64,000 nucleotides of DNA from Nostoc sp. FACHB-280 (GCF_014697615.1 NZ_JACJSD010000022.1:1-64000); one strand, 5' to 3'; counted from the first letter of the stretch, positions 1 to 8,819 are shown. The notes: generated from the letters alone by a model not told the origin. A program made the numbers and translations.

Positions 1-1
1 A

Positions 2-115
2 GCAAGAACTTATTCTGATTTAGCGAAAGCGATTGAAAATGCTTTTAGCCAAGTCTCATTAAATGACATTTATAATTGGTTTACACATTCTTGTTACTGC
101 ACCTCACCAGAGTAG
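2..115 (+). CDS. C-terminal end of an IS630-type transposase (partial, cut by window edge)
   Basis: An open frame enters from the left edge and stops with TAG at 113-115. Its 37 visible residues include AIENAFSQVSLNDIYNWFTH followed by a Cys-rich end (CYCTSPE). This pattern is typical of the last helices of IS630/Tc1-like DDE transposases in cyanobacteria, which catalyse cut-and-paste transposition at TA sites. The catalytic DDE residues lie outside the window, so it cannot be judged whether the copy is intact. I saw no convincing terminal inverted repeat in the 100 bases after the stop. The family call rests only on my recognition of the tail. Confidence 0.6.
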   Translation, partial: ARTYSDLAKAIENAFSQVSLNDIYNWFTHSCYCTSPE

Positions 116-229
116 AAAACGCTATATAAGTTCAATAGGCAATAGGAAATAATACTATTGCCGTTTACTGTCTCACTAGGGATTTTGTAATAATTAGAGA
201 CATAACCCCTAAGTTGTTCTTGACGACCT

Positions 230-838
230 ATGACCCCAGATGAGATTAAAACAGCATTGCAAACAGCCTTTAAGCGTTGTGATGTAGCCAGCTGTCCTCT
301 CTCTGAAACGCAGAAACAGATATTACTGCAAGTAGTCAAGCAAATTTCTCAAGATTCCACATACGATATTGCTAACCCTTTAGACGAATTAGATTCCGAA
401 GAACTGTTAGCATTCTTAAAATTTGTCAAAACAGAAGAACAACAAAACCGCACATGGAAAGTGCAACTACTCAATGATTGGCTGCATAGTCAAGACTCAG
501 GCGCAGTCCAATTCATCCGCGAACGCTATGGTTTGCAATGGTTGAATCGAGTCGAGTCATATCATTTTGATAAATATGCTGATTTTGAAGATGCACTCAA
601 GTTAAGAGTAGGCGATCGCATCGAAGTTTCCAACGCCCTCTGGGAATGGGTACAAGACAATGGCCCTTGTCCACGAGAATGGTTTCTCTGCACTGTAATT
701 CACATCGATGAAATCAGCGATACTAACAACTCTTCTCAAAATTGCATTATTCGCTTTTATAACGGTTCTGAATTTGAAATTCAAGGCATTTATGATTGGA
801 ACCGCTATAATTGGCGCTGGCCTCAAAATCAAAAATGA
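230..838 (+). CDS. Hypothetical protein, 202 aa
   Basis: I do not recognise a named family. The protein is soluble, acidic and Trp/Tyr-rich, with no signal peptide or membrane segment. The N-terminal half (about residues 1-95) looks helical. The C-terminal half (about 120-202) holds a compact beta-type region with WEWVQDNGPCPREWF and IRFYNGSEFEIQGIYDW, resembling a small SH3- or Tudor-like barrel, though that is inference. It starts with ATG soon after the transposase remnant and ends 20 bases before a MITE-like element. Coding is supported by the intact 202-codon frame and a HIP1 site inside it. Confidence 0.75.
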   Translation: MTPDEIKTALQTAFKRCDVASCPLSETQKQILLQVVKQISQDSTYDIANPLDELDSEELLAFLKFVKTEEQQNRTWKVQLLNDWLHSQDSGAVQFIRERYGLQWLNRVESYHFDKYADFEDALKLRVGDRIEVSNALWEWVQDNGPCPREWFLCTVIHIDEISDTNNSSQNCIIRFYNGSEFEIQGIYDWNRYNWRWPQNQK

Positions 839-857
839 ACTCAATTTTTGTAGTATG

Positions 858-978
858 TAGCAATCCTAAATCATTTGTGAAATTCTCTTTCTTTTCTTTC
901 TTTTCTTTCTTTGTGTCCTTTGCGTCCTTTGCGGTTCGTTAAAAAGAATACTTTTTCACAACTCAGATAGGATTGCTA
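858..978. repeat. MITE-like element, family B (ends TAGCAATCCTA)
   Basis: Inverted ends TAGCAATCCTA (858-868) and TAGGATTGCTA (968-978) bound a 121-base non-coding segment. The inverted homology continues inward to a matching TTGTGAAA block after a short mismatched stretch, giving about 26-base imperfect ends. The interior has a CTTTCTTTT microsatellite and the motif GCGTCCTTTGCGGTTCGTT. A second copy with the same ends and interior lies at 51964-52211, interrupted by another element. There is no coding capacity, so mobility would need an enzyme supplied in trans. Confidence 0.7.
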
Positions 979-997
979 TATATATTTGTTGCACTCC

Positions 998-1375
998 TCA
1001 ACTTTCCTCCTGAAGCCTACGCCGTAAATCATCCAGTGATGATTCTACTTCAGTAATCTCTAAATCTTGACTATTATTTATTTCCACATCCTCTTCAATA
1101 TAAAACTCAATGCTGAGTTTAAATTTTATTTTGCCATTTTTCCAGTTTTGCGAACCTAGTGTTAGGATTTTGCAGTCTATCCCTTTATGAGAGAAATAGT
1201 CACCTGATGGAAATTGAATTTTTTGATTATTTAATCCTTGTTGTAACTGATTTGATAAATTCTGATTAGATGATTGACTTGTTCCAGACTTAATTCGGCG
1301 GATTTTATAAATGTTATCTCCAATTTCTACAACGTCATCATCATTACATTCTATAAGTTTGAATATATCTTCCAT
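998..1375 (-). CDS. KGK-domain family protein
   Basis: A protein of 125 residues starting MEDIFKLIECNDDDVVEIGD, the usual opening of the cyanobacterial KGK family. It ends with a segment like WKNGKIKFKLSIEF and an acidic tail EVESSLDDLRRRLQEES. The function of the family is unknown. I prefer the ATG at 1373-1375 because GAGG lies just upstream of it; the frame stays open 20 codons further upstream without a better signal. The gene lies 139 bases downstream of the dynamin-like gene on the same strand, so co-transcription is possible. Lys-Gly-Lys itself is here Lys-Asn-Gly-Lys. Confidence 0.7.
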   Translation of the reverse strand: MEDIFKLIECNDDDVVEIGDNIYKIRRIKSGTSQSSNQNLSNQLQQGLNNQKIQFPSGDYFSHKGIDCKILTLGSQNWKNGKIKFKLSIEFYIEEDVEINNSQDLEITEVESSLDDLRRRLQEES

Positions 1376-1514
1376 ATCACCCTCGATTTTAAAATTAATC
1401 ATCGCTTTGATGGTCACAGATACCCAACTTTTCAAATAAGTCAGGTATCTTCTGATTCACCAATAAATTAGGCAGCAAATATCTCAAGTTTTACCTTGTT
1501 TTCATCGCGCTTAA

Positions 1515-3980
1515 TCAATCTTGAATTTGTACCATCCCATCCAACAAACCATCAGAAATTACTACACCATTACTTGCAGCAATCTTTTCTACAGCATCTA
1601 ATTCATTTAGATTAATTACTGGCAATAAATAGTCATATAATTGCATTGCCTGTAAACAACTATTCATTCCCGATACTGCTGTGTTATAACTCTCTATTTT
1701 TTGTTCCACAGCACTTAGCAAGCGGCGATTCTGCAAAATTTTCTCTTCTGCTTCGTGTTGTAAAGTCTGTTCTAAATAAACACGCGCTTGGGGATATTGC
1801 TGTAAAATATCATCCGCTTGTTGTTCCGCCATTGGTAACAATTGTGTTTTGAGAATTTGATTGATAGTTTGGCGAAAAGATGTCCGAATAGTATAGGAAA
1901 CTTTAGGTTCAAAATCTAACTTTAACAATTGCCGAATTGCTGGTTCAGCTTCAATCATACTTTCACAGTCATAACTTTGGGAAGTTTGCTGCAAAGTTTG
2001 GCGAAATTGATAGATAGAAAAAGTGCCTTCATCATAAAATCTCGGACTTTCGCGCACGAAGCGATCGCATTCTACACTAGCTGCACTTACTAAAGCTAAC
2101 GTTACCTGTTTTTCGATGGCTTTGATGTTTTGTTCAATCCCACCATCATTCCCCAATAAACGATATAACTGACGATAGTATTCAGTTTTGCGAATTGTCT
2201 CAATTAAGCGTTGAAAGAAATTAGCAACTAATTGTTCAGAGGAATTGACTAAAATATCTTCCAACTGATTGGATAAATAATAAAATGCCTCGACTAAAAT
2301 CGCTAGTAATGGTGCAGTTGCATTCCGCAGATGACTCAAAGTTGCACGACGATAAGCATCAGCTACAGAAAACGTATCTAGCAATTCATCTAAACGCCGA
2401 ATCATCCGTGATTGCAATTGACGGAAATCAGCTTCAAAGGTATCACAACTATTATTAATGACTTGGTTGATTTCTGCGATAATATGTTGATTAAAATCTT
2501 TACCAATTTCCTGTAGTTGTTGGTTGAGTCGCTGTAATTCCTGCGACTTCATCGCCTCAATTTCCCTTGGTTGACTGTCTAAATCTCGATAAACTGACTG
2601 ATAATTTTTTTTCAGTTTAATACAAATGCCTTCTAAATCATCAGCCAGGTTTTGAAACAACATCGGCCGCTTTTCTTCTGTGAGATAGCGGGTAATAGCT
2701 GTGCGAAATTCTTCAATTCCACTATCGAGAATTAGTTGATTAATTAAAGGTGTACCTTGTTCAGCTAAGATACGCAAATAATTTTGATTGGGAGTTTCAA
2801 ACCCATTCAAAGAAATCCGAAAGTTAGTATGAGAAAGCTTACCAGAAGTCACACAATAGTTATTAAATGCGTAGACAAACTGTGGTGTTTCTTCTTCTCC
2901 ATTCAAACCTTTAACACTTTCTGCAAAGATAGAATCTAAACCAAATCTATTTTGTATGCTTGTCTGTTTAATTTGACTACCATAAAAACCAAGTAAGCCA
3001 CTGGTTTTATAAACTCTGCTGGTATCACGGAACTGGCTGCTAATTAAATCATCCAATCGCTGCCTTAATTGGGTATTGTACCAAGTTTCGTCGATGCGGT
3101 TGAAGACATAAAAGACGCGATCGCGGATTCCACCATTTTCCCGCATTGTTTCTAAAAGCAGCGTTTCTTCTTTTGTCATATCACCAGCCGATGCAGGTTT
3201 CAGCACACACACCACTGCTGAAGTATCTGGATGTTGAATTTTAGCGTAAGTTAACTGTGCATCTTTCTCTACAGGTGCATCAATTCCTGGTGTATCAATA
3301 ATAACGTTGCCATCTTCTAATAAAGGATGATTGCAATAATATTCAATTCGCTTTAAAACAGCACTATTACTTCCGCGTCTTGCATATCCTGCGGCTTCTT
3401 TTAAATTGGAAAAATTAAATGTCTCCATTGAATAAGTTGCATTATTAACTGTATGAATATGCTCCCGGTTTGTTTCATAACCTGCTAACAATAAAATTAA
3501 TGCTTTGGCTTGTTTCGCTCGTTCCGAACGACTTTCGCCACCTTCCTGTTGTAGAATTAATTCACAGCCTTGATTGAGCAAAGTAATCACTTCATCTTGA
3601 TTGATATTTACTGCTGTGGTAAATCCTAGTTGCTGACATAAATAACTTGCTTGTTCTCGAATTTCCGCTTCACTTAAAAACGTCAGTACGACTCTTTCTT
3701 GATCTAGTTCTGCATATTCAATTTTGCATTCTGTCCCTGTGGCATGACCTTCTGCACTATACAGTAATTCTCTCTCCAAGAGTGCATTAATTAGCATAGA
3801 TTTACCTGCACTAAATGCACCTGCAAATACAATTTCAAACTTTGGAGAAATAGCCTTGCCTAAAGAAGTTTGTACAGGTGTGATATCCTGAGAACGTAAA
3901 GCAGGTTCTTGCTGAAAAAGTTGTAAGATTAATTCAACTTGCTCTTTTAAATTTGCACATTGAATCGGCAAGCTAGTCAT
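1515..3980 (-). CDS. Bacterial dynamin-like GTPase (dynamin superfamily), 821 aa
   Basis: A large GTPase of the bacterial dynamin-like type. The P-loop GAFSAGKS is at residues 54-61, a G2-type Thr falls near 81 (HATGTE), G3 is DTPG at 229-232 and G4 is NRID at 294-297. The rest (about 440-821) is predicted to be long helical, coiled-coil stalk. Dynamin-like proteins bind and remodel membranes on GTP hydrolysis; Nostoc punctiforme BDLP is the structural prototype, and this protein is longer than that 693-residue form. No transmembrane helix is obvious, so a membrane paddle is not identified. The ATG at 3978-3980 has no strong Shine-Dalgarno sequence. The KGK gene follows downstream. Confidence 0.9.
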   Translation of the reverse strand: MTSLPIQCANLKEQVELILQLFQQEPALRSQDITPVQTSLGKAISPKFEIVFAGAFSAGKSMLINALLERELLYSAEGHATGTECKIEYAELDQERVVLTFLSEAEIREQASYLCQQLGFTTAVNINQDEVITLLNQGCELILQQEGGESRSERAKQAKALILLLAGYETNREHIHTVNNATYSMETFNFSNLKEAAGYARRGSNSAVLKRIEYYCNHPLLEDGNVIIDTPGIDAPVEKDAQLTYAKIQHPDTSAVVCVLKPASAGDMTKEETLLLETMRENGGIRDRVFYVFNRIDETWYNTQLRQRLDDLISSQFRDTSRVYKTSGLLGFYGSQIKQTSIQNRFGLDSIFAESVKGLNGEEETPQFVYAFNNYCVTSGKLSHTNFRISLNGFETPNQNYLRILAEQGTPLINQLILDSGIEEFRTAITRYLTEEKRPMLFQNLADDLEGICIKLKKNYQSVYRDLDSQPREIEAMKSQELQRLNQQLQEIGKDFNQHIIAEINQVINNSCDTFEADFRQLQSRMIRRLDELLDTFSVADAYRRATLSHLRNATAPLLAILVEAFYYLSNQLEDILVNSSEQLVANFFQRLIETIRKTEYYRQLYRLLGNDGGIEQNIKAIEKQVTLALVSAASVECDRFVRESPRFYDEGTFSIYQFRQTLQQTSQSYDCESMIEAEPAIRQLLKLDFEPKVSYTIRTSFRQTINQILKTQLLPMAEQQADDILQQYPQARVYLEQTLQHEAEEKILQNRRLLSAVEQKIESYNTAVSGMNSCLQAMQLYDYLLPVINLNELDAVEKIAASNGVVISDGLLDGMVQIQD

Positions 3981-4479
3981 TTTTAATACCCCGAAGATTA
4001 CATATATATTAGTAATGATTAAATATGCAAAACCTCAGTAAATCTACTTGCATATAAATGACTTGACAAATCATCTCCTGACTGATTGAAGAAGTCGCAG
4101 CAAAAGAAACTAGAAACGAATATTATGTAGTCTTGAAGTAGGAAATCACCTTTGTCTCAGGTACTGATATGAGTCTTATCTTGATATCTGTATTCTGTTT
4201 TGGTAAATAATTTTGTTTGATATTTTAAATGAATGTATCAATTTTTGGGATGCTAACTAAATTGTCTACCTTCAATCTGAGCTAGTAATAAACTCTATCT
4301 AAAGAGAGATGAAATAAAGCGTATTATGATATAAGCAAATGCCGTTTTTGTTTATGTAATCAACGTCAACTATTGCCATTAACTCTGAGCGATAGATTTC
4401 ATTTTGTTAGCAACCAACATCTTCTAGACTGCTAAGTTGAAAACTTAACTTAAAGTAACAGTTTGTATTTTAATTTTAA
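3981..4479. other. Intergenic region, about 500 bases, no gene seen
   Basis: AT-rich DNA between the dynamin-like gene and tRNA-Arg. It should contain the promoter of the GTPase gene. A TTGACA-like string near 4052 points the wrong way for that gene. A short AAGTT/AACTT stem near 4434-4452 lies downstream of the tRNA but has no U tract. I see no conserved small ORF. Confidence 0.5.
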
Positions 4480-4552
4480 CGAGCGCGGCAGGGTTCGAAC
4501 CTGCGGCCGATTGCTTAGAAGGCAATTGCTCTATCCACTGAGCTACGCGCCC
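4480..4552 (-). tRNA. tRNA-Arg (anticodon TCT)
   Basis: The complementary strand folds as a cloverleaf. The acceptor GGGCGCG pairs with CGCGCTC with one G-T pair. The D arm starts TAGCTCAGTGG. The anticodon stem ATTGC/GCAAT encloses loop CTTCTAA, giving anticodon TCT, which reads AGA. The T arm contains GGTTCGAACC, and G is the discriminator. CCA is not encoded. Confidence 0.97.
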
Positions 4553-4888
4553 AAGCTAAAGTCATGGCTGTGACTAGAGCCATCAATAACAATTATATCG
4601 TTATCGCCCCTAAGAAGCAATCAAAAATTGCAGATTTGCCATAGCAAGGCTAAGATGCTAGTCGAACAAAGCAAATCAGTTATTGATTAGCTATATTGGG
4701 TGGTCAAGGCAAGTTATTTGCATTTTAGTGGAGATATCCTTTGGGTAGCTTACACTAGGGTGGCTAAAGAGCGATCGCGCCACTGACCCTAATTACGTAC
4801 TAAGTAATCGCACTCTTGGCGATGTTACTAAATCAGATTATAGATCGCATATCCACAAAGCCCCTGTGAGGAGTTATTTTAGCGTGCC
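4553..4888. other. Intergenic region, 336 bases, no gene seen
   Basis: This stretch separates tRNA-Arg (minus) from the gene at 4889 (plus), so it should carry two divergent promoters. It contains a HIP1-like GCGATCGC near 4769 and an AGGAG at about 4869 that is 15 bases from the next ATG, too far for an ideal ribosome site. No ORF, repeat or riboswitch is evident. Confidence 0.5.
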
Positions 4889-5548
4889 ATGTTTATTCTC
4901 AAACGGCAGGATGTTGAAATATCAAGCATTCAGCACCCAAAAAGGGATCAGCAAGTGCCGATCCTCCATTATCAGGGGCAAACCTTTCGGTTGATTAGTT
5001 TATTTAAAGCTAATCAAGAAGAAGAAGCTCGCGCCTTGTGGAGAGATTTGACAGATAATCGCGGTAAAGCTTGTGTCTTACTAGAAGAGCCAGATCGTTT
5101 TAGCATCTGGGGTAAAATCCGCTTAGAACAGCTAGATGGTGATACTGGTGGTCATGGTAAGACAGACATACTCATTCAAGCCAGTATTTTGCTACTACAA
5201 GCGGTACATCTGGATATTGAAGAGTTTTTAGGCGCTCGTCAATTAACATTATTTGAAAAAGATATGGGGGAAGTTTTTCGACAGCAGAAATTTCCTGAAG
5301 CTTCTTCCCCCGAATCTGTTAAGCATTTAGTGACCATAGATCCCTTAGAAGACACCAAACTTCCAGCTTGGCAAGAAAATCATGTAACTACGTTTTTACA
5401 GGAACTGCACAAGCTAGGAAAAACTTATTTTGGTAATGCCAACTTTGCCAATAAAGTAGCCGATAGGTTACAGGATATGGCAGAAGGCGAGCGATCGCTA
5501 TTTATCTCTTGGCTAAATCAATCTTCCCTCAACAAACTCTGGCAATAG
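4889..5548 (+). CDS. Conserved cyanobacterial protein of unknown function, 219 aa
   Basis: A soluble protein without signal peptide or membrane helices, opening MFILKRQDVEISSIQHPKRD. The N-terminal half contains a beta-rich stretch (ILHYQGQTFRLISLF, FSIWGKIRLEQL). The C-terminal half is helical and ends in SLFISWLNQSSLNKLW. I recognise it as widely kept in Nostoc-type genomes (I think as the Npun_F0813 family, from memory), but no activity is known to me and I see no catalytic motif. The next gene starts 178 bases downstream, so it is probably transcribed alone. Confidence 0.8.
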   Translation: MFILKRQDVEISSIQHPKRDQQVPILHYQGQTFRLISLFKANQEEEARALWRDLTDNRGKACVLLEEPDRFSIWGKIRLEQLDGDTGGHGKTDILIQASILLLQAVHLDIEEFLGARQLTLFEKDMGEVFRQQKFPEASSPESVKHLVTIDPLEDTKLPAWQENHVTTFLQELHKLGKTYFGNANFANKVADRLQDMAEGERSLFISWLNQSSLNKLWQ

Positions 5549-5725
5549 CCAGCAAAACCATGAATTGTAAAGTATGAAGCCTGAAAAACTCACTTATATC
5601 CTGAATTTTTGCAAAAAAAGCTTTTTTGCTCCCATAGCGACCAAGGCACATACCAATAAATTCTCACTTTATCTTCAGACTTCAGACTTCCAACCTTCCA
5701 GCGTGCATATACATAGTCAATTCCT

Positions 5726-6577
5726 ATGAGTAGCTCTTACAACAATTCTCTGCGTTCTAAATCTATATTCAGTAATCGTAATATTATCTTGGCCGGAATT
5801 GCCTGGGCGGTAGCGGCACTATTATATTTTTTGCTATTTAGTGCTAAAATTCCAGGAGCCAACGGCGTAGAAAGTCGTGCCGAATGGTATGTAATTGGCA
5901 CAAATATTTTTGAAGCGTTAGCTTACTTGGGTGCTGGTATTTTATGCTTAAGGAATTGGCGTAGCCCCCAAATCGTCAGTAGTCGAAATGTGTGGTTGGC
6001 AATTGCCATTGGTATGCTTTCTTATTTCCTGGGAGGGATATTTTTTGGCTATACAGAAATAATTTTAAAAGAAGAACCGGATGTATCCATTGGCGATGTA
6101 TTTTTTGTATTGACTTATATTTCCCTGGGCGTAGGCATGATCTTAGCTGTGGCATCAAGACGTATTAATCTCGAAAAATGGCAATGGCTGATTGTTGCAG
6201 CCATCGGAGTCTTTGGTAGTTTGGTGGCATGGTGGATTTCAATGCAACAAACAACACCAACAGAACTACTAGCCGCAATTTTGAATTGGTTTTACGTTGT
6301 GAGTGATGTATTGTTGCTGATTATTGCAACAACCTTACTCTTGGCTTTTTGGGGTGGACGGGTAGCTCAATCTTGGCGAATGATTGCAGCGGCCGCGTTT
6401 TCGCTTTACATTGCAGATATGTGGTTTAAATTCGCTCAAGGGCCTAATTATCAAAGTGGAGACATATTAGAAGTGTTTTGGGTGTTTAGTGGAGTGTTAT
6501 TCGGTATGGGCGCAGTCCTAGAACATGACGCATCATTGAGCCGGACTCGCCGGGAGCGTGGACGTAAACGAGCTTAG
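5726..6577 (+). CDS. Polytopic membrane protein, 283 aa
   Basis: About seven to eight hydrophobic segments (roughly residues 20-42, 58-78, 90-112, 125-144, 155-173, 186-208, 218-236 and 247-265) are followed by a basic tail, RTRRERGRKRA. There is no recognised transporter motif. The layout resembles the membrane-embedded sensory regions of cyanobacterial signalling proteins, but no output domain is attached. It ends two bases before the GTG start of the HTH gene at 6580, so the two are very probably one transcript and may work together. Function unknown. Confidence 0.8.
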   Translation: MSSSYNNSLRSKSIFSNRNIILAGIAWAVAALLYFLLFSAKIPGANGVESRAEWYVIGTNIFEALAYLGAGILCLRNWRSPQIVSSRNVWLAIAIGMLSYFLGGIFFGYTEIILKEEPDVSIGDVFFVLTYISLGVGMILAVASRRINLEKWQWLIVAAIGVFGSLVAWWISMQQTTPTELLAAILNWFYVVSDVLLLIIATTLLLAFWGGRVAQSWRMIAAAAFSLYIADMWFKFAQGPNYQSGDILEVFWVFSGVLFGMGAVLEHDASLSRTRRERGRKRA

Positions 6578-6579
6578 AT

Positions 6580-7587
6580 TTGGTGTCTACCGTGAGAAAA
6601 CTAACAGAATCAGATAAACAAGAAATTCTTAAGTTATATCGAGAAACTGCTGAAACGACCTCGACTTTAGCAGAACGTTATGACGTGAGCAACTCAACCA
6701 TCAGTCGTCTGCTCAAAAGTACCTTACCGGAAGATGAGTACGAATACTTAGTTTCTTTGAAACGGGCAGCTCGGACTCCTGAAGGCAGGGCGCAGGTAAA
6801 TTATGAGCAGTTGCCTTTGCTGGTACCAAAAGAGCCAGAAATCGAACCGCCTCAGAGCGAAAGCAAACCAATAGAGTTGCCCAAGCTCAAGTCACAAGAG
6901 CCAGTCATTGAAGCCGCATCAGAATCAGAGGATGATGAGGACTCAAATTCTGGTGTTAGAAGAGTGCGGCGGCGTTCCTCGGCAACTACAGAAAAACCAA
7001 AGCCAAAATTGGTGAAAAAAGCTGAAATTCCGCCAGAACCAGCACCGGAAATTGCCAGCATTCCTAGTCCGATACCGGAAGAAGAACGTCCCAAAGTTGT
7101 GGCTTTTGCCGATATTCTGGGCGAAGAACTGCTCGATGAGTCTGAAGATTTAGATGATCTAGACGATGATTTAGATGATGACGATTTAGATGATGATGAT
7201 TATGAGGAGGATGACGATGACTTTGACGAGCCAAGACCTTTAGTTACAAGACGCAGGTTAGGTGAAGCACCAGTCCAAGTTTTGCCATTGTCGGCGGCTA
7301 ATTTACCGAGAACTTGTTATTTAGTAATTGACCGTTCTGCCGAGTTAATTACTAGACCACTCAAAGATTTTGGTGATTTGGGGCAAATTCCGACTCTGGA
7401 AACTCAACAGCGCACTCTGCCGATATTTGATAACCATCGCGTAGCCAAACGTTTCTCGACAAAGCGCGATCGCGTAATTAAAGTTCCTGATAGTAGAATG
7501 CTACACAAGACACGGACTCACCTCCAAGCCAAAGGCATCACTCGCCTGTTAATTGATGGTCAAGTCTACTCTTTGTCTGCACTTTAA
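6580..7587 (+). CDS. HTH protein with long acidic linker, 335 aa
   Basis: The N-terminus (about residues 8-45) is a transposase-like helix-turn-helix: SDKQEILKLYRE, then LAERYDVSNSTISRLLKS. A Pro/Glu/Lys-rich disordered stretch follows, then a nearly pure Asp/Glu run (about 188-220), and a conserved-looking C-terminal domain (about 228-335) with TCYLVIDRSAELITRPLKDFG and a basic end. The start is GTG at 6580, with a second GTG at 6589 also possible. It is not a transposase, since it has no DDE domain. A DNA-binding regulator is the natural guess, and the coupled membrane gene upstream could be its signal input; both are inference. Confidence 0.8.
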   Translation: MVSTVRKLTESDKQEILKLYRETAETTSTLAERYDVSNSTISRLLKSTLPEDEYEYLVSLKRAARTPEGRAQVNYEQLPLLVPKEPEIEPPQSESKPIELPKLKSQEPVIEAASESEDDEDSNSGVRRVRRRSSATTEKPKPKLVKKAEIPPEPAPEIASIPSPIPEEERPKVVAFADILGEELLDESEDLDDLDDDLDDDDLDDDDYEEDDDDFDEPRPLVTRRRLGEAPVQVLPLSAANLPRTCYLVIDRSAELITRPLKDFGDLGQIPTLETQQRTLPIFDNHRVAKRFSTKRDRVIKVPDSRMLHKTRTHLQAKGITRLLIDGQVYSLSAL

Positions 7588-7658
7588 CTAAAAGGCAGGA
7601 GACAGGAGGCAGCAGGTAGAAGGACAATATTACTTACCTGTCACCTGTTCCCTGTTTC

Positions 7659-8606
7659 CTAATTGTGCGTGTAAACAGCAGCAGTAAAACGCTTCGCTAA
7701 ATTCACAATGTCTTGTTTGCGAGCAACTTGATTTACCCAGAGTTGAGGTATACCCTCAATACCGTAGTAAATTCCCGCTAACCCACCCGTGACAGCCGCA
7801 GTTGTATCTGTGTGTCCGCCCAAATTTACAGCTTTTAACACTGCTTCTGCATAAGATGAGCTATTTAACAAACACCATAAAGATGCTTCTAGGGTATCAA
7901 TGACATAGCCGCCAGATTTAATCTCTTCAATTGGTAAGCTGGCTATTTCACCACTGAATACTCTAGCAAAATGGGGCATTTCTGCCAGGAATTGCGGTGC
8001 AGAATAAATACTTTGAATTTTCTCTAAGCCTTGAGCGTAAGCGGTGGGTAAATTAGCGCCTTGCAGCAGTTCAATGGCGATACTAGTATAAATGCCGCAG
8101 GCCATTTGCGATCGCACATGAGCATGGGTAATGCAAGACACTTGATGCACCCGCGAAATCAATTCCGGGAAATCTAAGGTTTTATGGCAATAAGCCATCG
8201 GTAAAGTTCTCATCAAAGAACCATTACCATTACTCATTTCGCTGGTTCCCCCAGCCTCTAAAGGTGGAACCCCTTGGTTAATTCGCATAATAGCCGCATG
8301 AGTACTCTGGCCGATGCCAAATATTTCCCCTCTGGGAGTCCAGTAAGCTTGCTTGTACCACCGCCAAAAAGACAAAGCAATAGCATCCAAAGAATACCCT
8401 CGACAAAGGCTTTCTGCCAAGCAAAACGTTAGAGAACTATCATCAGACCAAGTTCCCGGCGGTTGATGCCATGTGCCGTAACCCAGCATCTTCGTGACAG
8501 GGAATTTCATTCGTTCAGCGCGGCTTGTAAACTCCACCGGCACACCCAAGGCATCACCGACACATAAACCCATCAAACCCGACAATGTTTGTGTAGCGGT
8601 TTGCAT
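7659..8606 (-). CDS. ADP-ribosylglycohydrolase family protein (DraG-like), 315 aa
   Basis: The dinuclear-metal ADP-ribosylhydrolase fold is clear: GDALGVPVEF near residue 17, WSDDSSLTFCLAESL near 54, NGNGSLMRTLP near 130 and the C-terminal GGHTDTTAAVTGGLAG near 269. These Asp, Thr and Ser residues bind the metal ions in this family. It removes ADP-ribose or related groups from proteins or small molecules; the target here is unknown. DraG reactivates nitrogenase reductase in some bacteria, but no nif genes or DraT partner are present here. The ATG is at 8604-8606. It is convergent with the HTH gene and stands alone. Confidence 0.88.
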   Translation of the reverse strand: MQTATQTLSGLMGLCVGDALGVPVEFTSRAERMKFPVTKMLGYGTWHQPPGTWSDDSSLTFCLAESLCRGYSLDAIALSFWRWYKQAYWTPRGEIFGIGQSTHAAIMRINQGVPPLEAGGTSEMSNGNGSLMRTLPMAYCHKTLDFPELISRVHQVSCITHAHVRSQMACGIYTSIAIELLQGANLPTAYAQGLEKIQSIYSAPQFLAEMPHFARVFSGEIASLPIEEIKSGGYVIDTLEASLWCLLNSSSYAEAVLKAVNLGGHTDTTAAVTGGLAGIYYGIEGIPQLWVNQVARKQDIVNLAKRFTAAVYTHN

Positions 8607-8669
8607 TATGCCATCTCCACGAAAATTGCCAAAACTTCATAGCCAGAACACAAGCAGCCCAATATCCAC

Positions 8670-8819
8670 AGGACTTACGCATCAAAATTTTCTGTGGGGA
8701 TTGGGTGTGAGGGTGAAAGGGGATGGGGTGTAAGGGTTTTGAATACTTACACCCTTACACCCTCATACCCCTGCACCCTGTTCTAAAACCTTATTTTTTC
8801 GTTTTTTTGCGTAAGTCCT
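8670..8819. repeat. MITE-like element, family A, intact copy (ends AGGACTTACGCA)
   Basis: Perfect 12-base inverted ends, AGGACTTACGCA (8670-8681) and TGCGTAAGTCCT (8808-8819), enclose a 150-base non-coding element. The interior is G-rich on one side (GGGTGTGAGGGTG) and C-rich on the other (CACCCTTACACCCTC), so the whole element can fold into a long hairpin. A related copy with the same interior starts at 12144, and a copy with the same ends but a different interior lies at 52003-52120. It sits in the upstream region of the ADP-ribosylglycohydrolase gene. Confidence 0.75.

Noticed and set aside
6580-7587. HTH protein as a transposase
   Set aside because: The HTH resembles transposase N-termini, but there is no DDE domain, no inverted ends, and the gene is coupled to a membrane protein gene.
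7659-8606. DraG as part of nitrogenase regulation
   Set aside because: The family match is sound, but no draT or nif gene is present, so the specific role cannot be supported.
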